Source: Rhodomicrobium sp. Az07 (GTDB lineage: Bacteria; Pseudomonadota; Alphaproteobacteria; Rhizobiales; Rhodomicrobiaceae). Taken from it: a DNA stretch of 64,000 nt. Positions 53,180-61,840 of the stretch are shown here, one piece after another. Location of the stretch: positions 1 to 64,000 of the forward strand of contig NZ_JAHFZG010000004.1 of the NCBI RefSeq assembly GCF_018619475.1, read 5' to 3'. Positions within the stretch are counted from its first letter, which is position 1. Each line of letters starts with the position of its first letter. The notes below the pieces were generated by a model, which was given only the letters and a program-made list of their open reading frames with translations, was not told the origin of the DNA and ran no database searches. The translations under genes were made by a program, and so were the position numbers.

Positions 53180-54508
53180 ATGAAAAACATGATGACGTTG
53201 CGCACGGCGTGCAGCGCCGCTGCAATTCTGGCGCTCGGTCTCGGCGCGACAGCCGCGGTGGCTGACGAGAACGACGGTCTGCCGGAAGAATCCATTGCGA
53301 CCAGCCTCAACGGCGGTCCCGATGCGAGCGCCCGCGCCGCCCTTGCCGCGAAAGGCATCACCTACGGCATCAATTACATCGGCGAGACGTTCACCAGCTC
53401 GGGCGGCGCGAAGGACGGCTCGACCTATCAGGGCCGCCTCGAACTCCTCGTCGACGCCGACCTCGAAAAGCTGATGGGCTTCAAGGGGCTGACGTTCCAC
53501 GCGAACGGCTATCAGATCCACGGTCGCGGTCTTGGCGACAAGCTCGGCGGCCCGCTGATGGCGATCAGCTCCATCGAAGCCGATCCGAGCACGTACCTCT
53601 TCGAACTGTGGCTCGAGCAGAAGTTCGGCGAGCGCGTTTCGGTGCGCGCCGGTCAGCTCGCGGTCGACAGCGAATTCTTCACCAGCGACACCGGCGGCAA
53701 CTTCATCAACTCGACCTTCGGCTGGGCAGGCGTCTGGGCTGCGGATGTCGGATACGCCAACGCCTACCCGCTGGCAACGCCAGGCGCGCGCGTGCAGGTG
53801 GACCTGACAGATGCGTTGACGTTCCGCGCCGCGATCTTCAACGGCAGCCCGACAAACCCGGATGGCGACACCAATGAGAACGGTACGGCATTCCGCACGA
53901 ACGACGATCCGTTCCTGATCCAGGAACTGCAATATAGCTACAACAAGCGCGCGGAAGGCGGCGCGAAGGACGGCGGCTACAAGGACTTCGCTCCGGAACC
54001 CTCAGGCATCACGAGCCTTCCCGGAACGATCAAGTTCGGTTCGTGGCAGCACACCGAAGACAGCAGCTATTTCCCGGTTTATAATACTAATCGCTTCGAT
54101 TCCAACTACGGCTTCTACGCCTCGATCGACCAGCAGATCTACGCTCTGCCGACCGACCCGACGAAGGGCATCAACGCCTTCGCTCGCATCGCCGGTGCGC
54201 CGTCGAACCGCAACGCGGTCGATTTCTACCTCGACGGCGGCGTGGTGTTCTCGGGCTTCATCCCGAGCCGTCCGGACGACAGCTTCGGCGCCGGCTTCGC
54301 CTATGCGCAGATCTCGGAAGACGCTCTGGATGCGCCTGGCTCGGAGTTCGACAGAAAATATGAATCCATTGTCGAGGTCTTCTACAAGGCTCAGATCGTG
54401 CCGGGCCTGAGCATCCAGCCGGACCTTCAGTATATGTGGAACCCCGCCGCGAATTCGGATAACGAAAACGCGATCTACGGCGGCGTCCGCATCTCCGTCG
54501 CCTACTAA
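53180..54508 (+). CDS. oprB: OprB-type carbohydrate-selective porin (442 aa)
   Basis: An outer-membrane beta-barrel for passive sugar uptake. From ATG 53180 a signal peptide ends near ATAAVADEND. The mature protein has the OprB pattern: GITYGINYIGETFTSSGG, GRLELLVDADLEKLMGFKGL, a TFHANGYQIHGRGL block, LFELWLEQKF, VRAGQLAVDSEFF and a C-terminus VSVAY-like IYGGVRISVAY ending in an aromatic residue, as outer-membrane barrels do. Two hairpins follow the stop. The symbol is a family name. Confidence 0.85.
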   Translation: MKNMMTLRTACSAAAILALGLGATAAVADENDGLPEESIATSLNGGPDASARAALAAKGITYGINYIGETFTSSGGAKDGSTYQGRLELLVDADLEKLMGFKGLTFHANGYQIHGRGLGDKLGGPLMAISSIEADPSTYLFELWLEQKFGERVSVRAGQLAVDSEFFTSDTGGNFINSTFGWAGVWAADVGYANAYPLATPGARVQVDLTDALTFRAAIFNGSPTNPDGDTNENGTAFRTNDDPFLIQELQYSYNKRAEGGAKDGGYKDFAPEPSGITSLPGTIKFGSWQHTEDSSYFPVYNTNRFDSNYGFYASIDQQIYALPTDPTKGINAFARIAGAPSNRNAVDFYLDGGVVFSGFIPSRPDDSFGAGFAYAQISEDALDAPGSEFDRKYESIVEVFYKAQIVPGLSIQPDLQYMWNPAANSDNENAIYGGVRISVAY

Positions 54509-54521
54509 ACTAGAGCCGGAT

Positions 54522-54548
54522 CCGATCAGGTTGACCCAACCTGATCGG
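54522..54548 (+). terminator. Hairpin after the porin gene
   Basis: CCGATCAGGTTG and its exact reverse complement enclose a 3-base loop, 13 bp after the porin stop. No T-run follows. It is the first of two similar hairpins in the 115-bp gap between convergent genes. Confidence 0.55.
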
Positions 54549-54586
54549 TGAATCCGTCTCTGAACTTAAAAGAAGAGACCGTTTTG

Positions 54587-54615
54587 CCGATCTGATTGCG
54601 ATTCAATCAGATCGG
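54587..54615 (-). terminator. Hairpin after the phasin-like gene
   Basis: CCGATCTGATTG and CAATCAGATCGG pair perfectly around a 5-base loop, 9 bp beyond the minus-strand stop at 54624. On the minus strand the hairpin is followed by CAAAACGG, a weak T/A-rich tail. With the first hairpin it lies inside a longer TAGAGCC...GGCTCTA inverted repeat that ties the two together. Confidence 0.55.
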
Positions 54616-54623
54616 AACGGGCT

Positions 54624-55253
54624 CTAGACGCCGAACGAGAAAGTCCAGTTGAAACCGCCGGGCGCTGTCACGGTGGCGGTGATGGGCTTCGCAGGCACGA
54701 GCGCGGAACTCATTGGCGTCGCAGCGGCCTTTTGCTGGACCGCGGGTTGCCAAGCCTTCGTCCAGACGTTGAAGCTTTCGGCCACGGCGCCCCACGTGTC
54801 GAAAGCCGTTTTCGTCGCTGACGGGTTGAACCAAGGATTGAATGCAGCCCAATGTGCGGGAATGCCGCCCGGCGTGAAGGCGGTCAGCGGCAGAAGGAAC
54901 TGCGGCTGCGACCATTGCTGCGCGACGGAGGCAGGCGGCTTGAGACCGAACGCGGCATAAGCCTGGGTGACGGCGGCAGACGTTTCGCGCGCGGCTCGCT
55001 CGAATGCCAGAGCGGCGGCGATCTGCGTGAACAGCAAGTGCGCGCGATTACCGAGCGTCTCGTAATGGCTCGCCCAGAACGAGATGGCCTCCCGCAGGAA
55101 ATCGACAAACACATCGCCAAGGTCGAGCGGGCGGGCGGGTTCCGATTTCGGCAGCGGTGCGGCCACCCACGGGGCGGCGAAGTAATTTACCGACGCGCGA
55201 GATGAGGTCGGGTTGAACTGCCCTGCCTGCGCGAATGCAAGAAACGGAAACAT
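54624..55253 (-). CDS. Phasin-like protein (209 aa)
   Basis: The protein has no signal peptide. It has a central helical region (DVFVDFLREAISFWASHYET and AAALAFERAARETSAAVTQA) and a tail rich in A, P and aromatic residues. This fits loosely with proteins that coat polyhydroxyalkanoate granules, but no signature is decisive. A TTGCGTTGCAA element 52-68 bp upstream matches the TGC-N3-GCA operator type of the PHA regulator PhaR, which supports the guess. It converges on the porin gene. Otherwise call it hypothetical. Confidence 0.45.
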   Translation of the reverse strand: MFPFLAFAQAGQFNPTSSRASVNYFAAPWVAAPLPKSEPARPLDLGDVFVDFLREAISFWASHYETLGNRAHLLFTQIAAALAFERAARETSAAVTQAYAAFGLKPPASVAQQWSQPQFLLPLTAFTPGGIPAHWAAFNPWFNPSATKTAFDTWGAVAESFNVWTKAWQPAVQQKAAATPMSSALVPAKPITATVTAPGGFNWTFSFGV

Positions 55254-55304
55254 GGCTGTCGCCTTTGGGTCAAATATGTCTTGCCTGTGATATTAGCGCA
55301 AATT

Positions 55305-55321
55305 ATGTTGCGTTGCAACAT
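55305..55321. promoter_or_regulatory. TTGC-N3-GCAA palindrome, candidate PhaR operator
   Basis: ATGTTGCGTTGCAACAT is a 7-bp inverted repeat around GTT, 52-68 bp upstream of the phasin-like gene. PhaR-type regulators in alphaproteobacteria bind TGC-rich sites of the form CTGC-N3/4-GCAG. The match is to the type, not to a listed site. Confidence 0.45.
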
Positions 55322-55583
55322 GATCGAGCATCTTGCATCGCGTGGATATGAGCGAACATGCTTGTCGGCAGCGAATCAATCCTATGTCATTCATCCGCAA
55401 CCCGGCGGTAGATGAGGATCGTCTGAAGTCGTCCGGCGATATGACGGCTGATTGGCGTCGCCGCCGAGCGGCGTGAGCGGAGACGCGCAAGGCTGCCGAA
55501 GTGAATGAGGCAGCAACTGAAGCCGCATCCCCCCTTCACCCGAACCGTTCAGTCGCGCTGCCGCGAAGCCAATCGAAAAGCGT
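55322..55583. other. Intergenic between phasin-like and 607-aa genes
   Basis: About 260 bp holding the phasin-like promoter and the 3' end region of the 607-aa gene. No gene is supported. Confidence 0.45.
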
Positions 55584-57407
55584 CTAACGCGGCTTTCTAT
55601 GGTCGCTGATCACGATCTGCTGCTGGCGGCCGAAGAGCAAGCGGCGTAGCCAGGACACGAGGACGAGGAGGACAAAAAAGCCGACGATTACCGCGAGCCA
55701 ATAGCGTTCCCAAAACACGCGAAATGCGACGCTACCGCTGCTGACGAGATCGACATCCTTGAAAATGCGCCCATAGCCGAAAAGGCTCGGCGCTTCCTGC
55801 AGCATCATTTCCAGCGCGGCGAGTTGATCGCGGCTCCCGAGAATCCCCTCGCGAATGCCATCGGCGGTAAGGTCGCGCATGACGGACGGGTCGTCGGTGA
55901 CGGCCCGCAGCAGTCGCTTCGCGGCGCCTGGCTCAAGATTGCGCTCGTAGTCCGCGAAGGCCGCGAGCTGCCGGTCGTTGAGACGACGCGCAAATTCCCG
56001 CACCTGATCGCCGGGGAGACTCAGAATAAAATCGCGCGCCTCCGGCGAGAGATTGGCGATGCGTCCGACCGCAATGCGATCGTTGATGGACAGGATCTTC
56101 TGGAGCGTCTCGGAGGTCAGTCCCTCCACCGGCAGCCAGCGATAGACGCCGAGTTCGACGACGCGTGGCAGTTCGCGCCCGGCGACCTGCGTCCAGCGCA
56201 GCGCCTTGTCGATGGACTTCTGCTCCTCCGCGATCACGAGCCCCGCGTCGGAGAGGTCGAGCAGTGCGCGATTAAGCGAACCGTTCGCGACGCGCGCGAG
56301 CACGGCCGCTTCGCCTCCTTCGGTACCGCTCACGATGTCGACGATCTGCCCAAGGCGCCCGATCTGGTCGAGCCGCCTGTTCTTGAGGAATTCGGCGAAC
56401 GCCGGAGATTTCTCGCTCAACGCGAGAAGACGATTATACTTTTGCCTGAAATCGAGCCAGACTGTGTAGATGCGTTCAGCGGTTTCATCGGCGATGACCT
56501 CCACCTGTTGTCCGATATCGGCCTGGATCGACTTGCCGATTTCTTCCTTGATGAGAAGCTTCGTGTCGTCGGACTTCATGCGCTCCGCGATGATCGGAAA
56601 GACGCCATCGCCAGCGTCGTAGATGTCCTTGGCGATGAGAGCGATGCCCGCAAGCCCCGCAACCGAGGACACGATCCGGCTTGCCACCATTCCGGCGATG
56701 CGCGTGCCCACGCTCTGCACGACTTTGCCGATCACGCGCCGTGTCACGATCAGCACGAGGCCGGAAATCGAACCCGCGTTTGTCGCGACGAGGTCGCCGG
56801 CGTCTATCCTCGCGGGGGACTGCCCGGCCGCCGTCGCGTCGAGATTGCGCTGGCTTTCTTGCGCGAAGACCTGCGCGACCGCGCCACCGTAGCGCGACTG
56901 AAGCGCGGTCTGCACGCATGCGATAATCGGATTCGAGATTCGCGATGTCGCTTTCTCGATACGCGCGGCGGCTTCTTTCGCGACGCCTGTTGCCAGGTCA
57001 TTGATGGCGTCGCGGAATGTTTGCGAAGTGTAGGCCCGTTCCGCGACCGCGGTTGCATAAAGAGTGGCGCGGGATTGGCTGATCGTCGAGTAGGCGCGGT
57101 CGGCCCAGCTCGAGTCGGAGCGCACGACTTCGACTGCGGCGTCGATTTCGCGGTCAATTCGCGCGTTCAGATCCGCTTTGGCCCAATATTGATTGACGAG
57201 CGCCATGTAATCGATCGCCGTCAGTTCCGTCTTCAGGCTGGTGGTGGCGAGTTCGCGGATGCGGTCCCGCACCTCGGTGTCGGTGAGGTTTCGGCACTCG
57301 TCGATTGTCACGACGCGGGGCGCCTGTGCGAAAGCGGGTCGCGTGACTGGAATCGGCAGGCCCAGCGCGAGGGCCCAAATGATGATCCAGGCGACGAGCT
57401 TACGCAT
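55584..57407 (-). CDS. Uncharacterised exported/membrane protein (607 aa)
   Basis: A signal peptide (LVAWIIIWALALGLPIPV, then a PAFAQA cleavage site) is followed by a long alanine- and arginine-rich helical region, a hydrophobic segment near residues 215-265 (ISGLVLIVTRRVIGKVV, MVASRIVSSVAGLAGIALIA) and a C-terminal membrane helix (YWLAVIVGFFVLLVLVSWL) with a basic cytoplasmic tail. No family is recognised. The architecture suggests an inner-membrane protein with a large periplasmic body. Neighbours give no clue. Confidence 0.6.
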   Translation of the reverse strand: MRKLVAWIIIWALALGLPIPVTRPAFAQAPRVVTIDECRNLTDTEVRDRIRELATTSLKTELTAIDYMALVNQYWAKADLNARIDREIDAAVEVVRSDSSWADRAYSTISQSRATLYATAVAERAYTSQTFRDAINDLATGVAKEAAARIEKATSRISNPIIACVQTALQSRYGGAVAQVFAQESQRNLDATAAGQSPARIDAGDLVATNAGSISGLVLIVTRRVIGKVVQSVGTRIAGMVASRIVSSVAGLAGIALIAKDIYDAGDGVFPIIAERMKSDDTKLLIKEEIGKSIQADIGQQVEVIADETAERIYTVWLDFRQKYNRLLALSEKSPAFAEFLKNRRLDQIGRLGQIVDIVSGTEGGEAAVLARVANGSLNRALLDLSDAGLVIAEEQKSIDKALRWTQVAGRELPRVVELGVYRWLPVEGLTSETLQKILSINDRIAVGRIANLSPEARDFILSLPGDQVREFARRLNDRQLAAFADYERNLEPGAAKRLLRAVTDDPSVMRDLTADGIREGILGSRDQLAALEMMLQEAPSLFGYGRIFKDVDLVSSGSVAFRVFWERYWLAVIVGFFVLLVLVSWLRRLLFGRQQQIVISDHRKPR

Positions 57408-57536
57408 CGGAACCCCGTACGAGAGAAATGTTCACGGACGACAGCATGCCGGACACCTGTGCGGGAAAAGGTCAGATGGTAACATAACGATTACGGTCGG
57501 AATGAAAAGCCCGTCAAAAAGAGCTGCGAAGCATCC

Positions 57537-58172
57537 TCAGGCGGCGGCCTCCATCAGCAAACGCTCCCAGACCGGGCGGAAACTCCTTCTGTGGTGCGGT
57601 GTGACGCCGTATTCCTTCAGCGCCGATGCGTGATCGGCCGTGCCGTAACCCTTGTTGCGTTCCCAGCGATAGGGCGGGAAAGTTGCAGCCAGGTCGATCA
57701 TCACCCGATCGCGTGTCACCTTGGCGACGATCGACGCTGCCGCTACCGAGATCGAAAGCGCATCGCCGGATATGAGCGCTTCGGACGGAATGTCGAGCTT
57801 CGGGCAGCGGTTGCCGTCGATGAGCGCAGCGCTTGGCGGGACAGCAAGCGCCAGGATCGCATCGCACATCGCGCGATGGGTGGCATGATAGATGTTGATT
57901 TCGTCGATAAGATCGACGGCGGCGATACCGATGCCCACATGCGCGGCGGCGAATATCTTCGAAAACAGCGCTTCGCGTTCCGCCGGATCCAGCTTCTTCG
58001 AGTCGTTGATCCCAGCGGGCGGCTTGCCGTGAAAGATGACGGCGGCAGCGACAACGGGACCAGCCCAAGGGCCGCGACCCGCTTCGTCGACACCGGCGAT
58101 AAGCCCGCCATATTTCCGCTGGAGCGCGAGATCCGGGCGGCGCGTTGGCTTCTGTGTCGTGCGAGGCGGCAT
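57537..58172 (-). CDS. rnhB: Ribonuclease HII (211 aa)
   Basis: RNase HII removes ribonucleotides from DNA. The catalytic motif GVDEAGRGPWAGPVVAAAVI contains the DEAGRGP signature; the second acidic residue lies in ALIDGNRCPKL and the third in ISVAAASIVAKVTRDR. A C-terminal HHRRSFRPVWE matches the family. The length is normal when started at ATG 58172; the longer frame to 59441 is an artefact. It is downstream of the radical SAM gene on the same strand. Confidence 0.95.
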   Translation of the reverse strand: MPPRTTQKPTRRPDLALQRKYGGLIAGVDEAGRGPWAGPVVAAAVIFHGKPPAGINDSKKLDPAEREALFSKIFAAAHVGIGIAAVDLIDEINIYHATHRAMCDAILALAVPPSAALIDGNRCPKLDIPSEALISGDALSISVAAASIVAKVTRDRVMIDLAATFPPYRWERNKGYGTADHASALKEYGVTPHHRRSFRPVWERLLMEAAA

Positions 58173-58288
58173 CAGCTGTTCATGAACTGCCACGCTTATG
58201 CAATCAAGTGTCCAGACGGAGATACTCACGCTTTTTCCCGGACCGCCTTTTCCCGATGAACCTTTGCACATGACGACGTTGCACCCCG

Positions 58289-59386
58289 TCAAAAAAGGCT
58301 GAATTGCGCGCTTGGCCTTCGGAACAGGTCGCGGCGCAAGGCCAGGTCGCGTTTGCCAAGGCCGAGGCGGCGCAGTGCCATCTGGAATCGCGCGGCGATC
58401 TGTTGCGCATAGTGCCCGGTGCCGCTGTGCCTTTCCCCGAAGCGGGAGACGTAGTCGTTGCCCTCGCGCGTCTGCCGGACGAGGGACATCACCCGGTCGG
58501 CGCGATGTGGAAACTCCGCGCGCAGCCACTCCTGAAAAAGCGGGCTCACTTCGAGCGGCAGGCGAAGAAGCACATAGCCCGCGTCGGTCGCCCCGGCGTC
58601 CGCCGCCGCCTTCAGGATGGATTCGAGTTCGTTGTCGGTAAGGGCGGGTATCAGGGGCGCGGCCATGACGGAGACGGGGATGTTCGCGGCGGCGAGCTTC
58701 CGGATCGTCTCGACGCGCCGGAGCGGCGCAGACGCGCGCGGCTCCATCCGGCGGGCGAGGCGATGATCCAGCGTCGTAATGGAAATGGCGACCCGCACCA
58801 GGGAACGCTCCGCGAGCCGGGCAAGAATGTCGATATCGCGCAGGATCAGCGCCGATTTGGTGACGAGCGCGACCGGATGGGATGTGCGATCCAGCACCTC
58901 CAGCACCGCCCGCGTGATTTTCCGCTCGCGCTCGACAGGCTGATAGGCGTCCGTATTGGCGCCGATCATGATGGTCGCGGGCTCGTAGCCGGGGCGCGCG
59001 AGTTCCGCTTCCAGAGCATCGGCGGCGTTCACCTTCGCGACGAGCTTCGTCTCGAAATCGAGCCCGGCCGAACAACCCCAATAGGCATGGGACGGCCGCG
59101 CATAACAATAGATGCACCCATGTTCGCAACCACGATAAGGATTGATGGAGCGGTCGAATCCGATATCGGGCGAGGTGTTGCGCGCGATGATCGTCCTGAC
59201 GCGTTCCTCCCGCACCTCCGTCCTGAAAGGTGGCAGATCGTCCAGACAGTCCCAGCCGTCGTCCACCGCCTCGCGACGTTCCGGCTCGAAGCGGCCGGTT
59301 GCGTTCGAAACCGCGCCGCGCCCGCGCCTGCGCTCGGCGCCGACATGTTCTTCCCCGGTCGCGCATCTCGCTTCCTTCCAGACCAT
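58289..59386 (-). CDS. PA0069-type radical SAM protein (365 aa)
   Basis: The [4Fe-4S] cluster motif CEHGCIYC (C-x3-C-x2-C) sits in RSINPYRGCEHGCIYCYARP. Downstream are the family blocks ATIMIGANTDAYQPVERE, LVTKSALILRDIDILA and RVAISITTLDHRLARRMEPR. These match the PA0069 branch of radical SAM proteins, related to spore photoproduct lyase; the function is unknown. The C-terminal GERHSGTGHYAQQI region is typical. It precedes rnhB. Confidence 0.88.
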   Translation of the reverse strand: MVWKEARCATGEEHVGAERRRGRGAVSNATGRFEPERREAVDDGWDCLDDLPPFRTEVREERVRTIIARNTSPDIGFDRSINPYRGCEHGCIYCYARPSHAYWGCSAGLDFETKLVAKVNAADALEAELARPGYEPATIMIGANTDAYQPVERERKITRAVLEVLDRTSHPVALVTKSALILRDIDILARLAERSLVRVAISITTLDHRLARRMEPRASAPLRRVETIRKLAAANIPVSVMAAPLIPALTDNELESILKAAADAGATDAGYVLLRLPLEVSPLFQEWLRAEFPHRADRVMSLVRQTREGNDYVSRFGERHSGTGHYAQQIAARFQMALRRLGLGKRDLALRRDLFRRPSAQFSLF

Positions 59387-59469
59387 GCCTCCACCCTAGC
59401 GTGCATTTTGGAACAAATAAAGAACATTTTTCGCTTTCCACAGCGCCCGCGATCGGTTAACAAACGGTC

Positions 59470-60141
59470 ATGATTTCGGTTGTCATCCCAACGCTGAACG
59501 CAGGACGAACGCTTCCGGCGACCTTTCTTTCGATCTTCGACGCGGCCGTCGAAGGCATCGTCAGCGAGGTCATCGTGAGCGACGGCGGCTCCACCGACGC
59601 CACGCGGCAAATCGCGGAGGACGCCGGCGCGCGCTTTGTCGTCGCCGAACGGGGGCGCGGCCAGCAATTGCGGGCGGGGGCGGAAGCGGCGCGAAAGCCG
59701 TGGCTCCTGTTTCTGCACGCCGACACGGCGCTGGAGGTGGGCTGGACGAAAGACGCGCTCGCCTTCATGAAGCGGGGCAGCGGCGCGGCGGCGTTCCGGT
59801 TCCGGCTCGCGGACGAGGGTTTCAATCCGCGCCTTCTGGAGCGTCTCGTCGGCCTGCGCTGCGCGCTGTTCCGGCTTCCCTACGGCGATCAGGGGCTTCT
59901 CATCTCGCGCGACCTCTACGACGAGGTGGGCGGTTTTGCGCCGATCCCGCTGATGGAGGACGTCGAAATCGTTCGCAAGCTCGGCCGCGGGCGGCTCGCC
60001 ATGTTGAAGACGAACGCGGTCACCAGCGCCGAGAGGTTCCGCGAGCAGGGCTATTTCAGGCGCTCGGCACGAAATCTGTGGTGCCTGTCGCTCTATTTGC
60101 GCGGCGTGCCGCCGGAGAAGCTGGTCGACCGCTACGGGTAG
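59470..60141 (+). CDS. Family 2 glycosyltransferase, TIGR04283 type (223 aa)
   Basis: A GT-A fold: ISVVIPTLNAGRTLPATFLS at the N-terminus, the nucleotide-sugar motif VIVSDGGSTDAT, the DXD-like HADT in LLFLHADTALE, and LPYGDQGLLISRDLYDEVGG with PLMEDVEIVRKLGR. The short length and GxxGF..PLMEDVE pattern match the TIGR04283 group, often found with a TIGR04282 (DUF2064) partner, which indeed lies nearby at 61016 on the other strand. The sugar and acceptor are unknown. Confidence 0.85.
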   Translation: MISVVIPTLNAGRTLPATFLSIFDAAVEGIVSEVIVSDGGSTDATRQIAEDAGARFVVAERGRGQQLRAGAEAARKPWLLFLHADTALEVGWTKDALAFMKRGSGAAAFRFRLADEGFNPRLLERLVGLRCALFRLPYGDQGLLISRDLYDEVGGFAPIPLMEDVEIVRKLGRGRLAMLKTNAVTSAERFREQGYFRRSARNLWCLSLYLRGVPPEKLVDRYG

Positions 60142-60180
60142 TCAGTGAGGCAGATGTTGTCGGCGCGAAGAAAACGCGTT

Positions 60181-60768
60181 TCAGGATTTGGCGCTCTTTC
60201 CGAGCAAAAGCTGCGACAGAAATATCGTCGACGTCACGATCAGCGCCGCAACGATGGCGACGCCCACGCCCTTCACCGGATCTTCTTCGCCGTAGAACAC
60301 CACGCGCCGCGTCCCTTCCCATGCGGTGTAAAGATCGATTGCCACTGCGGTCGCCCATGCGCCCTTCAATATGAGGACGGGACTGTTGTCGGCGGGAAGC
60401 GAATAGATGAGTTGCGTGGCGAGGACGAAGCCGAAAACGATCAGCGTCACCACGAGCCCGAAGGCGAACTGACCGGGGTTGATGTCCGGGTTCGTCGGCA
60501 AGTCGAAGAAATATGAAACGCCGAGGTAAGTCGTGTAGATGTCCCAGAGCGCGATGGGGATCAGGACGAAGTAGAGCAGGCGAGGCGGAACCATCGCGGC
60601 GTCTTTCGGTGGCGGAGGACTTTCTTTTTCGGCGGGGGCGCTTGCGGGTGGCGCCGGTGGAGCGGACGGCGGCGCCGGCGTGAGGGTAATGACGTAACTC
60701 GGCGCGGCGGGCGATCCCGCTGGGGGTTTCGCTGCTCCGGCACCCTCTGGCTTTGCATCGTCTGCCAT
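60181..60768 (-). CDS. Proline-rich membrane protein of unknown function (195 aa)
   Basis: After a proline/alanine-rich cytoplasmic N-terminus (residues 1-60), four hydrophobic helices follow: LLYFVLIPIALWDIYTTYL, FAFGLVVTLIVFGFVLATQL, a VLILKGAWATAVAI segment and VGVAIVAALIVTSTIFLSQL. ATG 60768 is chosen; the 60831 start adds unlikely sequence. It converges on the glycosyltransferase gene. No function is indicated. Confidence 0.6.
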   Translation of the reverse strand: MADDAKPEGAGAAKPPAGSPAAPSYVITLTPAPPSAPPAPPASAPAEKESPPPPKDAAMVPPRLLYFVLIPIALWDIYTTYLGVSYFFDLPTNPDINPGQFAFGLVVTLIVFGFVLATQLIYSLPADNSPVLILKGAWATAVAIDLYTAWEGTRRVVFYGEEDPVKGVGVAIVAALIVTSTIFLSQLLLGKSAKS

Positions 60769-60872
60769 GTGTTCCGCCTGTTCTGCCGATCTGTATGGCC
60801 TGCGGCGTTCGACGCGGCAGGTCTTTGTCATGGGCGCGAAGCCTCAGCGCGCGAAGCCGCGTTTCTCATAGC

Positions 60873-60903
60873 TCGACCGGCAGAGCGCTGCTCGGCCGGT
60901 CGA
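60873..60903. terminator. Long hairpin between membrane-protein and DUF2064 genes
   Basis: TCGACCGGC and GCCGGTCGA pair perfectly, and after one mismatch GAGC/GCTC extends the stem around a GCT loop. It lies 113 bp beyond the DUF2064 stop on the minus strand and upstream of the 195-aa gene. No T-run follows, so its role as a terminator is only likely. Confidence 0.4.
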
Positions 60904-61015
60904 ATTTCGCAGCATCGTGCCAGGTGTCGGGCGGGCACGGCTGCGAGAGGGTTTTGCCTGTCCAAACGCAAGCCTTACCGTTATAGCGAATTTTCAATAA
61001 ATTTTTTGCAAACGC

Positions 61016-61621
61016 TTAAGCGGATCGCCGCCGGTGGCGCCGGTAGTCCGTTCCCGTATCGATATCGAACAGCGTCTTCGCGAAGGCGACCCGATGGCCA
61101 TCGAGGTTGGCGAGCGTGTCGGCCAGTGCATGCGGCGACGACCAGCGGACATTCGCGAAAGGCTTCAGGATCTTCGGGCGTCGCCTCAGCCCGACGAGCC
61201 AATAGCCGCCATCTTCCGCAGGGCCGAAAACGGCGTCGGCGCGTCGCAATCGGCGAAAGACGTCCGCGATGATTTCGCGCGTGATGCCGGGAATATCGGT
61301 GCCGACGATGGCGAGCGGGCCCGTTCCGCAGCGATTGAAGATTGCTTGCATGCGCGCGCCGAGGTCGCCTCGCCGCTGCGCCGTTCGAGGCACGCAGCCC
61401 GCGCGCCAAGCCGGAAAACGCGCCGTCGTCGCCGATGGAGGCGATACCGCCAGCACACATCGAAAGCGCGTGTCGCGGGCAAGCTCACGAACGAGCCTCG
61501 CCGTCAAGGCGCGCGTGAGAGCTACGGCAGGCACAGCGCCAATCTCCCCGGCAAGCCGCGTCTTGACCGCGCCGCACACGGGAGCCTTCGCCATGATGGC
61601 GACCATCGGCCTTTCGACCAT
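61016..61621 (-). CDS. DUF2064 / TIGR04282 family glycosyltransferase-like protein (201 aa)
   Basis: The motifs MAKAPVCGAVKTRLAGEIGA, QRRGDLGARMQAIF, LAIVGTDIPGITREIIADVF and the DGGYWLVG block are typical of TIGR04282, a nucleotidyl-/glycosyltransferase-like family sometimes linked to arsenosugar synthesis. From ATG 61621 the length is normal. It lies in a minus-strand run after the MFS and small membrane protein genes, near the TIGR04283 glycosyltransferase, its usual partner. Confidence 0.82.
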   Translation of the reverse strand: MVERPMVAIMAKAPVCGAVKTRLAGEIGAVPAVALTRALTARLVRELARDTRFRCVLAVSPPSATTARFPAWRAGCVPRTAQRRGDLGARMQAIFNRCGTGPLAIVGTDIPGITREIIADVFRRLRRADAVFGPAEDGGYWLVGLRRRPKILKPFANVRWSSPHALADTLANLDGHRVAFAKTLFDIDTGTDYRRHRRRSA

Positions 61622-61697
61622 GGGACGGCGGGGCCTGGCGAAGCTTGCGTTTGCTTTCACGGATCTTCGCCTGTCGCTCATGTCGCGGGGATCGTCG

Positions 61698-61829
61698 TCA
61701 GAAGCAGCCCGCGATTGCGCCGCCGAGATCGAGCAGCAGCACAGGCCCGCGCGTGATCATGAGCCAGCCCGCGCCCGCGACGAGGACCGCGACGGCTGCG
61801 ATGAAACTCCATTTCAGGGCTTGCGGCAT
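61698..61829 (-). CDS. Small single-helix membrane protein (43 aa)
   Basis: From ATG 61829 the peptide has one helix (WSFIAAVAVLVAGAGWLMIT) followed by RGPVLLLDLGGAIAGCF, possibly a second. GGAACAG and a 12-bp gap separate it from the MFS stop. The size and position between two genes on the same strand support a real small gene, but no family is recognised. Confidence 0.5.
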   Translation of the reverse strand: MPQALKWSFIAAVAVLVAGAGWLMITRGPVLLLDLGGAIAGCF

Positions 61830-61840
61830 GTCTGTTCCTC

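Noticed and set aside
57537-59441. 634-aa frame covering rnhB and part of the radical SAM gene
   Set aside because: Only the last 211 residues are RNase HII; the upstream part is an out-of-phase reading of the radical SAM gene.
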